Assembly (NCBI GenBank): GCA_018240785.1
Contig: JAFEFC010000006.1
Coordinates: forward strand, 62,001-126,000
DNA from: Pseudomonadota bacterium
GTDB taxonomy: Bacteria > Pseudomonadota > Gammaproteobacteria > Burkholderiales > Rhodocyclaceae
Reading direction: 5' to 3'
Length of the DNA stretch: 64,000 nucleotides
Under the pieces are notes generated by a model. The model worked only from the letters and a program-made list of their open reading frames with translations, was not told the origin of the DNA and made no database searches. The translations under genes and the position numbers were made by a program. Shown one piece after another: positions 40,112-53,918 of the stretch. Positions within the stretch are counted from its first letter, which is position 1. The number at the start of each line of letters is the position of its first letter.

Positions 40112-40115
<4 letters not shown>
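38922..40115 (+). CDS. Aldose 1-epimerase (mutarotase) family protein
   Basis: Galactose-mutarotase-fold protein of 397 residues. Catalytic histidines occur in VYHGFLRD and GWHPYFRLG, and the catalytic glutamate in IEPVETMTDAFN. The fold starts at about residue 36; the first 35 residues are a proline/valine/leucine run (VPLPVPLPAPQPAP) encoded by short DNA repeats, and ATGs at 38928 and 38946 offer shorter starts. It overlaps gapN by four bases (ATGA). Inside the Entner-Doudoroff operon it probably speeds interconversion of aldose anomers for Glk or a dehydrogenase. Confidence 0.87.
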
Positions 40116-43083
<2,968 letters not shown>

Positions 43084-43103
43084 GCGCGGCCCCGTTTCCA
43101 CAG

Positions 43104-43155
43104 ACCGGCACCTCATCGGCGTTCCTCCCTCGCGCTCCGGTGCCGGTTTGCCTTT
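43104..43155 (+). terminator. Probable terminator after eno
   Basis: ACCGGCACC and GGTGCCGGT arms (9 bp) with a 26-base loop, followed by TTGCCTTTT. The long loop makes it imperfect. Confidence 0.5.
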
Positions 43156-43225
43156 TACACCCGGCGCGCCGCGCGCCCCCTGGGATGCCCGGAGAACGCG
43201 GCGCGCGCCTTAAGGAGATTCAACA

Positions 43226-46006
<2,781 letters not shown>

Positions 46007-46327
46007 GCCCGGTGCCGGCCCACGAGCGCCGGCACCTCGCCACAGCAACGCGGGCGCAGCCCGAAGGCCGCGCCCGCGTGCCGGTTTCCCGCGCACAAAC
46101 GTCGACTTCCCGTCCCGCTCCGGCGAAACTTGTGTCTGTCCGCACGGACCAATAAAGGGCAGGCTCTTGCAATCTGCAACCGCCGCCCTCATCTGACACG
46201 AGTTTCCGTACATCCAAAGCTCATTCGCTCACGGTTCGACCGAGACTCGACAGCAACGGCGCCCGGCCCTGGCGGGCCCGCCGCAGTCGAGCACGCGAAC
46301 CGGAATCCCAAGACTGGAGAACAAGAC
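46007..46327. other. Intergenic region between ppc and the GTP cyclohydrolase gene
   Basis: 321 bases without a gene. It contains the hairpin at 46011-46036 immediately after ppc. I looked for FMN-riboswitch-like elements in front of the riboflavin-type gene and did not see one. Confidence 0.5.
46011..46036 (+). terminator. Hairpin just after ppc
   Basis: GGTGCCGGC, eight bases, GCCGGCACC: a perfect 9-bp stem starting five bases after the ppc stop. There is no U-run, so it may be a 3'-stabilising hairpin or a Rho-assisted terminator. Its arms share the GGTGCCGG core with the hairpin after eno. Confidence 0.45.
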
Positions 46328-47485
46328 ATGCGCCAAGCCGAGCGTGCCATTTTCGATCTGCGCCGCGGACTTCCCGTCCTGCTGCGCGATACCGCCGGCG
46401 ACACGCTGGTGCAGGCGGTCGAGGGCCTGCACGACGAAGCCCTGGCGGCACTGCAGGCGCTCGCCGGGTCCGATGCGGAACTGATCCTGAGCCGCCACCG
46501 CATGGCCGCGATGGGCCATAAGGAAGGCCCCGACGTCGTCGCGCTCACCTTGCCCGTGCCACCGGACTGCGACAGGCTGCGCGAACTGGCCTGCAAGCGC
46601 GGCGCACAGTTGCCGGATGCGACCCGCCATACCGCCGGCTCTGCTGCCCAACGTGCGGCGATCAGGCTGCTCGGTCGAGCCCAGTTGATTCCTGCAGCCG
46701 TCGCCTGCTCCGTGGGCGCCGGCTGCGCGGATGCGGTCGCCGCGGCGGTGGCGAGTGGCGATCTGCTCGCAGTCAGCGCAGCCGAAGCGCTGCGCCTGTG
46801 CGAGAGCGGTTCCGGCACCCTGACGCGGATCAGTGAGGCACGCGTGCCGCTGGCCGAAGCCGAGAATAGCCGCTTCGTGCTGTTCCGCGAGGCCGACGGC
46901 GTGCATGAACACGTCGCCATCGTGATCGGCGATGCCTCGAAGTGGCAGGACGCGGTGCCGGTGCGCCTGCATTCCTCCTGCCTCACCGGCGACCTGTTCG
47001 GCAGCCTGCGCTGCGACTGCGGCGAGCAGTTGCGGCGCGGCGTGGCGGCGATCAACGCGAAGGGCGGCGGCGTGCTGCTGTACCTGTCGCAGGAAGGGCG
47101 CGGCATCGGCCTTGCCAACAAGCTGCGCGCCTATGGCCTGCAGGATCAGGGCCTGGACACGATCGACGCCGACCAGGTCATCGGCTTCTCGAAGGACGAG
47201 CGCAACTTCCGCATCGCCCACGACATGCTGCAACAGCTCGGCATCCACAAGGTGAAGCTGCTCACCAACAATCCGAGCAAGGTCGAAGCCCTGCAGCGCG
47301 CCGGCATCAACGTGGTGGCGCGCGAAGCCATCTACGGCGAAGTCACCGCGCAGAACCAGCGCTACCTGCAGACCAAGGCCAATCGCCACGGCCACTGGCT
47401 GCACGATCTGCTGGGCGAACAGGACGAACCCGAATCGGGCGAGCCCGAGCGCCTGCCCTCGCCCGGCGCGGTGAGTCGGGCCTGA
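46328..47485 (+). CDS. GTP cyclohydrolase II-type protein with extra N-terminal domain
   Basis: Protein of 385 residues. The C-terminal 200 residues are a RibA domain, with a zinc site C-x10-C-x-C in HSSCLTGDLFGSLRCDCGEQL (split across two turns) and QEGRGIGLANKLRAY, ending with the conserved YLQTKANRHGHWL. This would open GTP in the first step of riboflavin synthesis. The N-terminal 170 residues resemble a worn-down RibB-like domain; they begin with a dlrrGlpVll pattern but lack an acidic DHBP-synthase active site that I can recognise. GGAGAA precedes the ATG at 46328. No other rib gene is nearby, so a role other than housekeeping riboflavin synthesis is possible. Confidence 0.82.
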   Translation: MRQAERAIFDLRRGLPVLLRDTAGDTLVQAVEGLHDEALAALQALAGSDAELILSRHRMAAMGHKEGPDVVALTLPVPPDCDRLRELACKRGAQLPDATRHTAGSAAQRAAIRLLGRAQLIPAAVACSVGAGCADAVAAAVASGDLLAVSAAEALRLCESGSGTLTRISEARVPLAEAENSRFVLFREADGVHEHVAIVIGDASKWQDAVPVRLHSSCLTGDLFGSLRCDCGEQLRRGVAAINAKGGGVLLYLSQEGRGIGLANKLRAYGLQDQGLDTIDADQVIGFSKDERNFRIAHDMLQQLGIHKVKLLTNNPSKVEALQRAGINVVAREAIYGEVTAQNQRYLQTKANRHGHWLHDLLGEQDEPESGEPERLPSPGAVSRA

Positions 47486-47580
47486 AGCTCACGTCGGGGA
47501 GCAAAGGTGGCGATGCGCCAGGCACGCCACTGGTCCCCCACTGGCGCCTCCTCCACACCGCCCGCATCAGGCCGGATGCA

Positions 47581-48408
47581 TCAGCACGGTTCCCAGCGCG
47601 GACCGTGCTCGGCCAGGGCCGAGAGGTCGAAGTCTGCCGCCTCCTCGATGACGCGTGCCAGCGTCGCCGCAAAATGATCGACAAGCCGCGCACCCAGCGC
47701 GGCATCCGCGAGCATGGCGTTGCCGACCACTCCGGCCGGATTGAGATCCTGTGCCATCCAGCCGAAACCCGCCTGCCCGCCCGGGCGCAGCACGCGCCCA
47801 GCGATCTCGAGATCCTCGCCGAGCGAATGGAAATTGCCGAGGGCCTCTGTGCGAACCTTGTGCGGCGCCAGATGCAGCATCATCGCCGTCTCCAGCGCGC
47901 CGCCGTGAATTCCATGGCGCAGCTCCGCTGCCGGAATCGCGTCCGGCGGTGGCGCAAAGCGCAGGTAGTTTGCACGCACCACCAGCATGCGTCGGTCAGC
48001 ACGCAGCTTGAGTGCGGCCAGATCGACGATCGGGCTGTTGCCGCCGTGGCTGTTGAACAGCACCAGGCGGCGGATGCCCGCCCGCCGCACGCTTTCGCCC
48101 AGTTCGACGGCGCCTGCGAGCGCGGTCTCCGGCGTGAGGCTCAACGTGCCGGGGAAAGCCGTGTGCTCCAGGCTCAGCCCGACGCAAAGCGGCGGCAGCA
48201 CGCACCACGCCAGACTTGCCCGCAAGCACGACCGCGCCGCGCACAGCAGGCCGAGCGCGATGTCCAGATCGGTCGACAATGGCAGATGCTCGCCGTGCTG
48301 CTCGATGGCCGCCAGCGGCAGCACCGCCACCGCATCGTCTGCCGCAAGCTGGCCGATCTGGCGTGGGGTAAGCGCCTGCCACCAGGGCAGTGCGTCGTCG
48401 AAGTTCAT
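47581..48408 (-). CDS. Creatininase-family amidohydrolase
   Basis: Protein of 275 residues. Metal-ligand motifs of the family are present: LAAIEQHGEHLPLSTD near residue 33, LFNSHGGNSP near 118 and GIHGGALETAMML near 165. Relatives include creatininase, mycofactocin maturase MftE and FAPy deformylase (ArfB). The last acts in riboflavin-type pathways, which is worth noting beside the GTP cyclohydrolase II gene. The two genes converge, so co-function is only a guess. The true substrate is unknown. Confidence 0.85.
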   Translation of the reverse strand: MNFDDALPWWQALTPRQIGQLAADDAVAVLPLAAIEQHGEHLPLSTDLDIALGLLCAARSCLRASLAWCVLPPLCVGLSLEHTAFPGTLSLTPETALAGAVELGESVRRAGIRRLVLFNSHGGNSPIVDLAALKLRADRRMLVVRANYLRFAPPPDAIPAAELRHGIHGGALETAMMLHLAPHKVRTEALGNFHSLGEDLEIAGRVLRPGGQAGFGWMAQDLNPAGVVGNAMLADAALGARLVDHFAATLARVIEEAADFDLSALAEHGPRWEPC

Positions 48409-48609
48409 GAGTCGCTCCTCGGGTCTTACGGGACACGGATGATCGGCGCGTGCCGTGTTCGAAAGCGCCGACGCTTGCCGCGCAATCGCGCTACTGCCGC
48501 GTTGCGAACCAACGCCACGGCAGGCTGTCCCTGCAGTGACGAAAGTGCGCCCACAACGCCAACCTGCCCTTGCACCTTCGCACCGTGCCTGTCGTGACTT
48601 TTGTCAATG

Positions 48610-48623
48610 CCAAGCCGGCTTGG
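48610..48623. promoter_or_regulatory. 14-bp perfect palindrome upstream of the small hypothetical gene
   Basis: CCAAGCCGGCTTGG, between TTGTCA (48601) and TATAAG (48630). If those are promoter elements, the 23-base spacer is longer than normal. The symmetry suggests a regulator site; none is identified. Confidence 0.35.
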
Positions 48624-48683
48624 TGAAGGTATAAGTTTGGCCGAACCTACCGGATCCCAACTGCCGATCGATCCCGACACCCG

Positions 48684-48956
48684 ATGAAAAGTCACGTGAC
48701 CGAGAATATCCTGCCCGCCAATCCCCGCTTTCATGTTCCCCGCGGCGACGGGATGTTTCAGCCCATTCCTTTCCTCTTCGTCACCGAGCGCATGCAGCAG
48801 GAAATCCTGCATGAGCGCGAGGCCATCCTGAATGCGCTGCCCTCGCGCGGCCGCGAGCAACAGGCGAAGATCTTCGCACGCTACGATCCGAAGTCGAGCT
48901 TCGACGCCTTCCAGGGCATCCTGCATCTGTTCGGCGTCGAGCGCAGCCGCACCTGA
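48684..48956 (+). CDS. Small conserved-looking hypothetical protein
   Basis: 90 residues, no signal peptide or membrane segment, mildly basic and rich in helix-forming residues (TERMQQEILHEREAILNALP). I do not recognise the family. It is unlikely to be a random frame: codon use matches neighbours and it has its own AT-rich upstream region. A clear Shine-Dalgarno is lacking. It stands alone, divergent from the creatininase-family gene and convergent with the next one. Confidence 0.6.
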   Translation: MKSHVTENILPANPRFHVPRGDGMFQPIPFLFVTERMQQEILHEREAILNALPSRGREQQAKIFARYDPKSSFDAFQGILHLFGVERSRT

Positions 48957-48989
48957 CTCGGCTGCGAGGCCGGGCGCAAGCGGTCTGGC

Positions 48990-49415
48990 TCATTCCAGCC
49001 AGCGGAGCACCATGCGGGCACCGCCACCGGGCTTCAGGTTCACCCAGTGCTCCTGGGCGCGACCGTCATAGGTCGCGGTGACGCGGTAGCGACCGGCCAA
49101 TGCCACATCGACGAGGCCGATCGGCCCGCAATCCGCTTCGGCGCGAAGATCGCGCAGCGGATCGTCAACGCGTGTGTGAACATCGGCCAGAAAGCCACCG
49201 TCGATGCTCACGAACTGGATCATCAGCGCGTGCGAAGCCCCCTCAGCGCGCATTCGCGCGGCTTCATCCTCGCCGATGCCGCCGCATTCGATGGCGATCG
49301 GCGCCCCCGCCACGTGCTCCCGCGCAAAGGCCTGTCCGTGCAAGGTGCCAAAGGCCACGCCCGCCACAGCCAGCAAGCGCGCCACCCGACGCATGCCGTG
49401 AATTCGATCCTGCAT
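48990..49415 (-). CDS. Exported hypothetical protein
   Basis: 141 residues with a cleavable signal peptide (about residues 8-30; RRVARLLAVAGVAFGTLHGQ, then AFA before REH). The mature part has two cysteines (ECGG near 44 and ADCGP near 95) that could form a periplasmic disulfide. The ending ATYDGRAQEHWVNLKPGG looks like a small beta-sandwich edge. The ATG at 49415 has GGAGGAGA upstream; the longer open frame to 49544 has no such signal. No function can be assigned. Confidence 0.65.
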   Translation of the reverse strand: MQDRIHGMRRVARLLAVAGVAFGTLHGQAFAREHVAGAPIAIECGGIGEDEAARMRAEGASHALMIQFVSIDGGFLADVHTRVDDPLRDLRAEADCGPIGLVDVALAGRYRVTATYDGRAQEHWVNLKPGGGARMVLRWLE

Positions 49416-49782
49416 GATTCTCCTCCAGTGCCTGCATTCGACATCCATATCATCATGATGCCGCGCCACGGTCGGCAGCGCAGCAAGCGACTTTCGCGCT
49501 GCAGAACAACCCGCAGTTCTGGCCCAGGCGGGCTGCCATGGCACGCATGGCAGCGGTAGAATGCCACGACGGCGCGAGAAGGCTGCGCCTGCCAGTCGGG
49601 CGGCGCGAAATCATCGCAAAATGACGTCCCGCTGCGCGCGCGTTAGATCCTCGCATCCCCGCTTCACCTTGCCTCCTCCTGAAGCGACAAGGCCCTGTTT
49701 CAAGCTTCAGACCCACCTATTTTCGCGGCCCGCGGCAGCATCTCGCCGCGGGCAGTCGTAGATCATTTCTGATCAGACCACC
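49416..49782. other. Intergenic region before the H-NS-like gene
   Basis: 367 bases between divergent genes without a supported gene. It contains the hairpin at 49728-49753; otherwise I see nothing. Confidence 0.45.
49728..49753 (+). repeat. Inverted repeat upstream of the H-NS-like gene
   Basis: GCCCGCGGC, eight bases, GCCGCGGGC: a perfect 9-bp stem ending 29 bases before the ATG. In the mRNA leader it could limit translation, or it may act as an operator. Confidence 0.45.
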
Positions 49783-50190
49783 ATGCCATCCCGCGCCAGT
49801 CCTTCCCTGAGTGAATACTCCCTCGAACAGCTCGAGGTGTTGCTCCAGGAAATCAAGTCCACAATCGCCGACAGGGAGGCGACGCCCGCGATCACTCCGC
49901 CCCTGCCCCCATCGGCGCCCGAGCCCCCATCGGCGCCCCAGCCTCCATCGGCGCCCCAGCCTCCATCGGCGCCCCAGCCTCCATCGGCGCCGGAGCTTCC
50001 ATCTGCGCCCGCGCTCCCTCCGCCGCATCCGCAGGCCGCAGAAATCCGCTACATGCATCCCGCAAACCGCAACATGGCCTGGTCCGGCGAAGGCCTCCAG
50101 CCAGAATGGATCGACGCCTATCTCGCCCAGGGCGGCTCATGGATCGCACTGCGCAACACCGCGGAGAAACTCGCGCCGCGCAAGCGCTGA
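49783..50190 (+). CDS. H-NS-like protein with proline-rich repeat linker and altered DNA-contact loop
   Basis: 135 residues. The N-terminal helix (about 8-32; YSLEQLEVLLQEIKSTI) resembles a shortened H-NS oligomerisation helix. Residues 42-77 are six hexapeptide repeats (PPSAPQ and variants). The C-terminal domain (about 89-125) has the H-NS form RYMHPANRNMAWSGEGLQP, then EWI. In typical H-NS proteins the loop reads WSGRGRxP, and the arginines enter the AT minor groove; here they are glutamate and leucine (GEGL). DNA binding may therefore be weakened or changed. No clear Shine-Dalgarno precedes the ATG. Confidence 0.72.
   Translation: MPSRASPSLSEYSLEQLEVLLQEIKSTIADREATPAITPPLPPSAPEPPSAPQPPSAPQPPSAPQPPSAPELPSAPALPPPHPQAAEIRYMHPANRNMAWSGEGLQPEWIDAYLAQGGSWIALRNTAEKLAPRKR
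49906..50013 (+). repeat. Six 18-bp tandem repeats inside the H-NS-like gene
   Basis: Unit CCTCCATCGGCGCCCCAG with small changes at the ends; the middle three copies are identical or nearly so. The period is a multiple of three, so copy-number changes would lengthen or shorten the linker without frameshift. Confidence 0.88.
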
Positions 50191-50296
50191 GTGCCCACTG
50201 CACCGCCCCTGGCGTCACCGAATTGAAACGCCGCTGGCCGACACTGTGCGGGTCGGGTGGCCTCCGCCCCCGCTTCCGATCCCACCAGGAGACGGC

Positions 50297-50518
50297 ATGC
50301 CTGTTGTCAGCACAAATCAAGGTCGGTGTGAAGTTGAGCGCTATCGCGATGCCACGCTGCGCCTGGCAAAACTTCCCGGGGTGACGCGGCCATCATTCCG
50401 GTGCCGGAAATGCGGCAAGAGCCGCGGTGTGAATGGCCGCAGGCAGGTCGTCCGGGGAACATCGAGATTCGGCTATCACTGTGCCTCTTGTGCCCCTCCC
50501 GCGCAGCCCGCTGCGTGA
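50297..50518 (+). CDS. Small putative zinc-ribbon protein
   Basis: 73 residues; GGAG lies six to seven bases upstream of the ATG. Two CxxC pairs (CRKCGKS near 36 and CASC near 63) are separated by a basic stretch (NGRRQVVRGTSRFGYH), which fits a zinc ribbon or other nucleic-acid-binding fold. The family is not recognised. It begins 107 bases after the H-NS-like gene, on the same strand. Confidence 0.5.
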   Translation: MPVVSTNQGRCEVERYRDATLRLAKLPGVTRPSFRCRKCGKSRGVNGRRQVVRGTSRFGYHCASCAPPAQPAA

Positions 50519-50648
50519 AGTGCGTGCCTGAAGTGCCGCTTGCCGGGCCTCCTTCAGCGGCCCCTGCAGCCGGAGCTGCTCCTGAAATTTATGACGCTGG
50601 ACAAAGGTCTTGAGCCTGCGCGCAAACGGCTGAATGACATCGTGCCCA

Positions 50649-50882
50649 GCTATGGCCGCGGTTGTCGAAAGGCAGTCCGTTCTTGCGTACCTAGGCGGCC
50701 TTGATGGCGATGCGCTCGCCCGGCTGCATGGCGCGCACCAGCGCGCGCTCCTTCTCGGTCGGGGTGAGGATCTCCCACATGCCGTCCTTGAGGAAGCGTG
50801 CGGTCTGGTCGTCGGTGTGCCCGAAGCTGGCGCCAAAGAACCAGGTGGTGGTCGAAGTGCTGGGGTGGGTCTGCGTGGTCAC
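50649..50882 (-). pseudogene. Truncated mcrB-like gene (N-terminal stub)
   Basis: From a GTG at 50882, 30 bases after the hsdR stop, the frame gives about 63 residues containing TWFFGASFGHTDDQTARFL, KDGMWE and MQPGERIAIKA. These are characteristic of the N-terminal specificity-like domain of McrB-type AAA restriction proteins. It stops at a TAG (50691-50693), yet the same frame continues with VRKNGLPFDNRGH, again family-like, so a tyrosine codon TAC has probably become TAG. Homology ends at about 50649. The rest of mcrB and any mcrC are absent. Confidence 0.65.
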
Positions 50883-50912
50883 TGTCGTTTTGCCCGTCGA
50901 TGCTCGGGTCGC

Positions 50913-53900
50913 TCAGTAATACTGCCGGATATAACTAAACGCCTTCTCGAACAGCTCCTCGTCTGCGTGCAGCTTGTACTTGAACAAGGCCTTCCGCAGC
51001 GCCTTCTTCACTTCACGTTCCCCCGCCTGCGTGCCCTGCCAACCCGGGAAGCGCACCAGGCGCACGATCTCGTCGATGTCCGCCACCACGCGCTCGACGA
51101 TGATCGGCGTGTCGGGCGTCTTCACCTCGTTGAATAGCGCGGTCAGCGCGGCCTTGCCACGGTCCTCGTCCTCCTCGGGCGGGGTCTCCCTTTCGGCCTG
51201 CAGGGTTTCCTTGGCGATCTGCAGAAGCTGCTTGAGGAAGTCGACACTGTTGATCTGCCCGGACTCGAAGCGCTCCTTCAGTGCATCCAGCCGCTCGGAC
51301 AGATCCTTGAACTTCGGATTGCCCTGATGCCTGCGCAGCCGGCGGTTGAGCTTGATCTCGATTTCCTTCGCCTTCTTCGGGTCGGGGTTCGACAGCACGG
51401 CCTCAAGCAGGTCGGCGTCCAGCACCAGGGTGTCGAGGTCATCCCGGATGGTGTCGACATGCACGTTCTGGTGGATCAGCTCGATGGTCTTGGCGCCGAG
51501 CGAATGCCAGATCAGCTTCCCGTGGCCATTCGAGGGCTGCACCGACTGGTAGATCTGCGACAGCCACTTGTAGTCGGTCTCGTACTGGCCGAGCAGCGGG
51601 TCAGGCGACAGCGCTTCCCAGATGCGCGCGAGCACGCTGTATTCCGCGGCGAAGGCGTCGCGGGTGTCGTTGTTCGGCAGGCATTGCTGGGCGGCGATCA
51701 GGCCTTCGTAGCCTTGCTGGCTGCGCTCGACGCCGGGGAAGAAGGCGAGGCATTTCTGCATCGCCTCGGGCAGCTTGTCCTTCAGCTCCTGGATGTTGCT
51801 GATGACCTGCTTCACGCTCTGGTCGTCGAACTCCAGGGCGGCGGCCACGTCGTCGAAGATGCCCAGGTAGTCGACGATGAGGCCGTGGGTCTTCTGCTCC
51901 GAATAGGTGCGATTCACCCGGCAGATCGCCTGCAGCAGCGTGTGGTCGCGCAGCGGTTTGTCGAGGTACATCGCCTGCAGGATGGGGGCGTCGAAGCCGG
52001 TGAGCAGCTTGGCGGTGACGATGATCAGCTTGAGCGGGTCGGCCGGGTCGCGGAAGCGGTCGAGCAGGCGCTCCTCCTCGTCGCGGCTGCGGTCGTAGCG
52101 CGCATATTCGGGGCGTTCCTTGCGGTCGCCCGGCTGCACCGACATGACGATGTCGGTCGCCTCGGCGGGCAGCAGCTTGTCGAGCTCGGCCTTGAACAGC
52201 AGGCAGGACTCGCGATCGAAAGTCACGATCTGGCCCTTGAAGCCGTTGGGCTCGACCTTGCTCTGGTAGTGCTGGACGATGTCCTCGCAGATGCGGCGGA
52301 TGCGCTCGGGCGTCTTCACCAGCACCGCCATCTTGGCGGCAGTCTTGGCAAGGTTGTCGCGGTCCAGGTCGGACAGGCCGCCGGTCAGGTCCTTGTAGGC
52401 CTCGTCGATCGCGGCCTTGTCGATGTGCAGGTCCACCAGCCGCGGCTCGAAGTGCAGCCGCAGCGTGGCGCCGTCGCGGATCGACTCCTCGAAGCCGTAG
52501 CGGCTCAGGTAGCCCTTTTCATCCTCGTCGGCGCCGAAGGCGTAGAAGGTGTTGCGGTCGGCGCGGTTGATCGGGGTGCCGGTAAGGCCGAACAGGAAGG
52601 CGTTGGGCAGCGCCTCGCGCATCTTGCGGCCGAGGTCGCCTTCCTGGGTGCGGTGGGCCTCGTCGACCAGGGCGATGATGTTGCTGCGCTCGTTCAGCGC
52701 CCCGGCTTTCCCGTTTGTCGTTTCGCCAAACTTGAAGATCGTCGTGATGATGATCTTGCGCACGTCCTGCGCCAGCAGTTGCTGCAGCTTCTCACGCGAG
52801 TCGGCCTTTTCCAGGTTGGGGATGTCGGCACCGGTGAAGGTGCCGGTGATCTGGGTGTCGAGATCGATGCGGTCCACCACGATCAGCACCGTGGGGTTCT
52901 TCAGCCGTGGGTGCATGCGCAGCTTTTGCGCCGCGAACACCATCAGCAGCGACTTGCCCGAGCCCTGGAAGTGCCAGATCAGGCCCTTCTTCGGCTGGCC
53001 CGCCAGCACGCGCTCGACGATCTTGTTGGCCGCCTCGTATTGCTGGTAGCGGCAGATGATCTTGATGCGGCGCTTCTTCTTGTCGGTGGCGAACAGGGTG
53101 AAGCTGGCGAGAATGTCGAGCACCACCTGCGGACGCAGCATGCTCTCGACCGACTGCCGCAGCGACTTGAGCGGATGCGTCTGGCCCCGCGCATCGTCCG
53201 CCCCGCCATCCAGGTTCCACGGCCCCCAGTCCTTCACCGGCAGGCCGATCGAGCCGTAGCGGAATTCCTTGCCCTCGGTCGCCACCGAGAACACGTTGCA
53301 GACGAACAGCTCGGGGACGAACTTCTCGTAGTCCTCATGCACCTGCAGCGCGCCATCCACCCAGCTAATGCACTTCTTCACCGGCGTCTTGGCCTCGATC
53401 AGCACCAGCGGCAGGCCATTGACCAGCAGCACCAGGTCGGCGCGGCGCTCCGCGGGGCCAGCGCGGAAGGGGAATTGACGGGTGATGACGAAGTCGTTGT
53501 GCGCCAGGTCGTCAAAGTCGATCAGCCGCACCGGCACATGCTCGTTGTTCGGCCCAAAGGGCATCGAGCGCTCGCCACGCATCCAGGCGGCCATTTCCTC
53601 GTTGGCGCGGATCAGGCCGTCGGAACGCACCGATAGGACGATGGCGCGCAGCTTGTAGAGGACTTCGTCGGCCAGATCGGGCCGGGCGGCGATTTCGGGG
53701 TTGAGGCGGATCAGGGCGTCGCGCAGCCAGGGTTCGACGAGGAGTTCGTGGGGCTGGCGGGGGATTTCGGCGGGTGTCCAATAGTGCCACCGGGAGCAGT
53801 TGCGTGTTTCGAGATAAGGAACGGCGGGTTCCTTCACGATGTGTCCAGTCCCTTTCTCACCGGTAGCCAAAAGGTTTGAAAGGTAGGCTTCAACCGTATT

Positions 53901-53918
53901 TGATTCAGTAAAGGTCAC
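50913..53918 (-). CDS. hsdR: Type I restriction enzyme, R subunit (HsdR)
   Basis: Motor and nuclease subunit of 1001 residues. The N-terminal nuclease domain has ADLVLLVNGLPLVLIEAKTP (the D...ExK site, near residue 165-185). The SF2 translocase shows Walker A FQGSGKSLLMVFA, DEAH box IIALVDEAHRTQEGD, GLTGTPI, and motif VI LQAICRVNRTY. The C-terminal helical part ends FSYIRQYY. The GTG at 53918 overlaps the hsdS stop (GTGA) and has GAGGG upstream; a TTG at 53924 is the alternative. No inactivating change is visible. Confidence 0.95.
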   Translation of the reverse strand: MTFTESNTVEAYLSNLLATGEKGTGHIVKEPAVPYLETRNCSRWHYWTPAEIPRQPHELLVEPWLRDALIRLNPEIAARPDLADEVLYKLRAIVLSVRSDGLIRANEEMAAWMRGERSMPFGPNNEHVPVRLIDFDDLAHNDFVITRQFPFRAGPAERRADLVLLVNGLPLVLIEAKTPVKKCISWVDGALQVHEDYEKFVPELFVCNVFSVATEGKEFRYGSIGLPVKDWGPWNLDGGADDARGQTHPLKSLRQSVESMLRPQVVLDILASFTLFATDKKKRRIKIICRYQQYEAANKIVERVLAGQPKKGLIWHFQGSGKSLLMVFAAQKLRMHPRLKNPTVLIVVDRIDLDTQITGTFTGADIPNLEKADSREKLQQLLAQDVRKIIITTIFKFGETTNGKAGALNERSNIIALVDEAHRTQEGDLGRKMREALPNAFLFGLTGTPINRADRNTFYAFGADEDEKGYLSRYGFEESIRDGATLRLHFEPRLVDLHIDKAAIDEAYKDLTGGLSDLDRDNLAKTAAKMAVLVKTPERIRRICEDIVQHYQSKVEPNGFKGQIVTFDRESCLLFKAELDKLLPAEATDIVMSVQPGDRKERPEYARYDRSRDEEERLLDRFRDPADPLKLIIVTAKLLTGFDAPILQAMYLDKPLRDHTLLQAICRVNRTYSEQKTHGLIVDYLGIFDDVAAALEFDDQSVKQVISNIQELKDKLPEAMQKCLAFFPGVERSQQGYEGLIAAQQCLPNNDTRDAFAAEYSVLARIWEALSPDPLLGQYETDYKWLSQIYQSVQPSNGHGKLIWHSLGAKTIELIHQNVHVDTIRDDLDTLVLDADLLEAVLSNPDPKKAKEIEIKLNRRLRRHQGNPKFKDLSERLDALKERFESGQINSVDFLKQLLQIAKETLQAERETPPEEDEDRGKAALTALFNEVKTPDTPIIVERVVADIDEIVRLVRFPGWQGTQAGEREVKKALRKALFKYKLHADEELFEKAFSYIRQYY

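Noticed and set aside
48684-48956. Considered as a CowN-type nitrogenase-protection protein because of its size
   Set aside because: The sequence lacks the opening residues and cysteine pattern I associate with CowN, and there is no nif context.
49906-50013. Short tandem repeats considered as a CRISPR-like array
   Set aside because: Units are contiguous 18-mers with no spacers and are in frame within a protein-coding gene.
50393-50836. Open frame near the mcrB stub considered as a transposase remnant
   Set aside because: No DDE-type or HTH motif, no terminal inverted repeats or target duplication visible. Part of it merely overlaps the mcrB stub in another frame.
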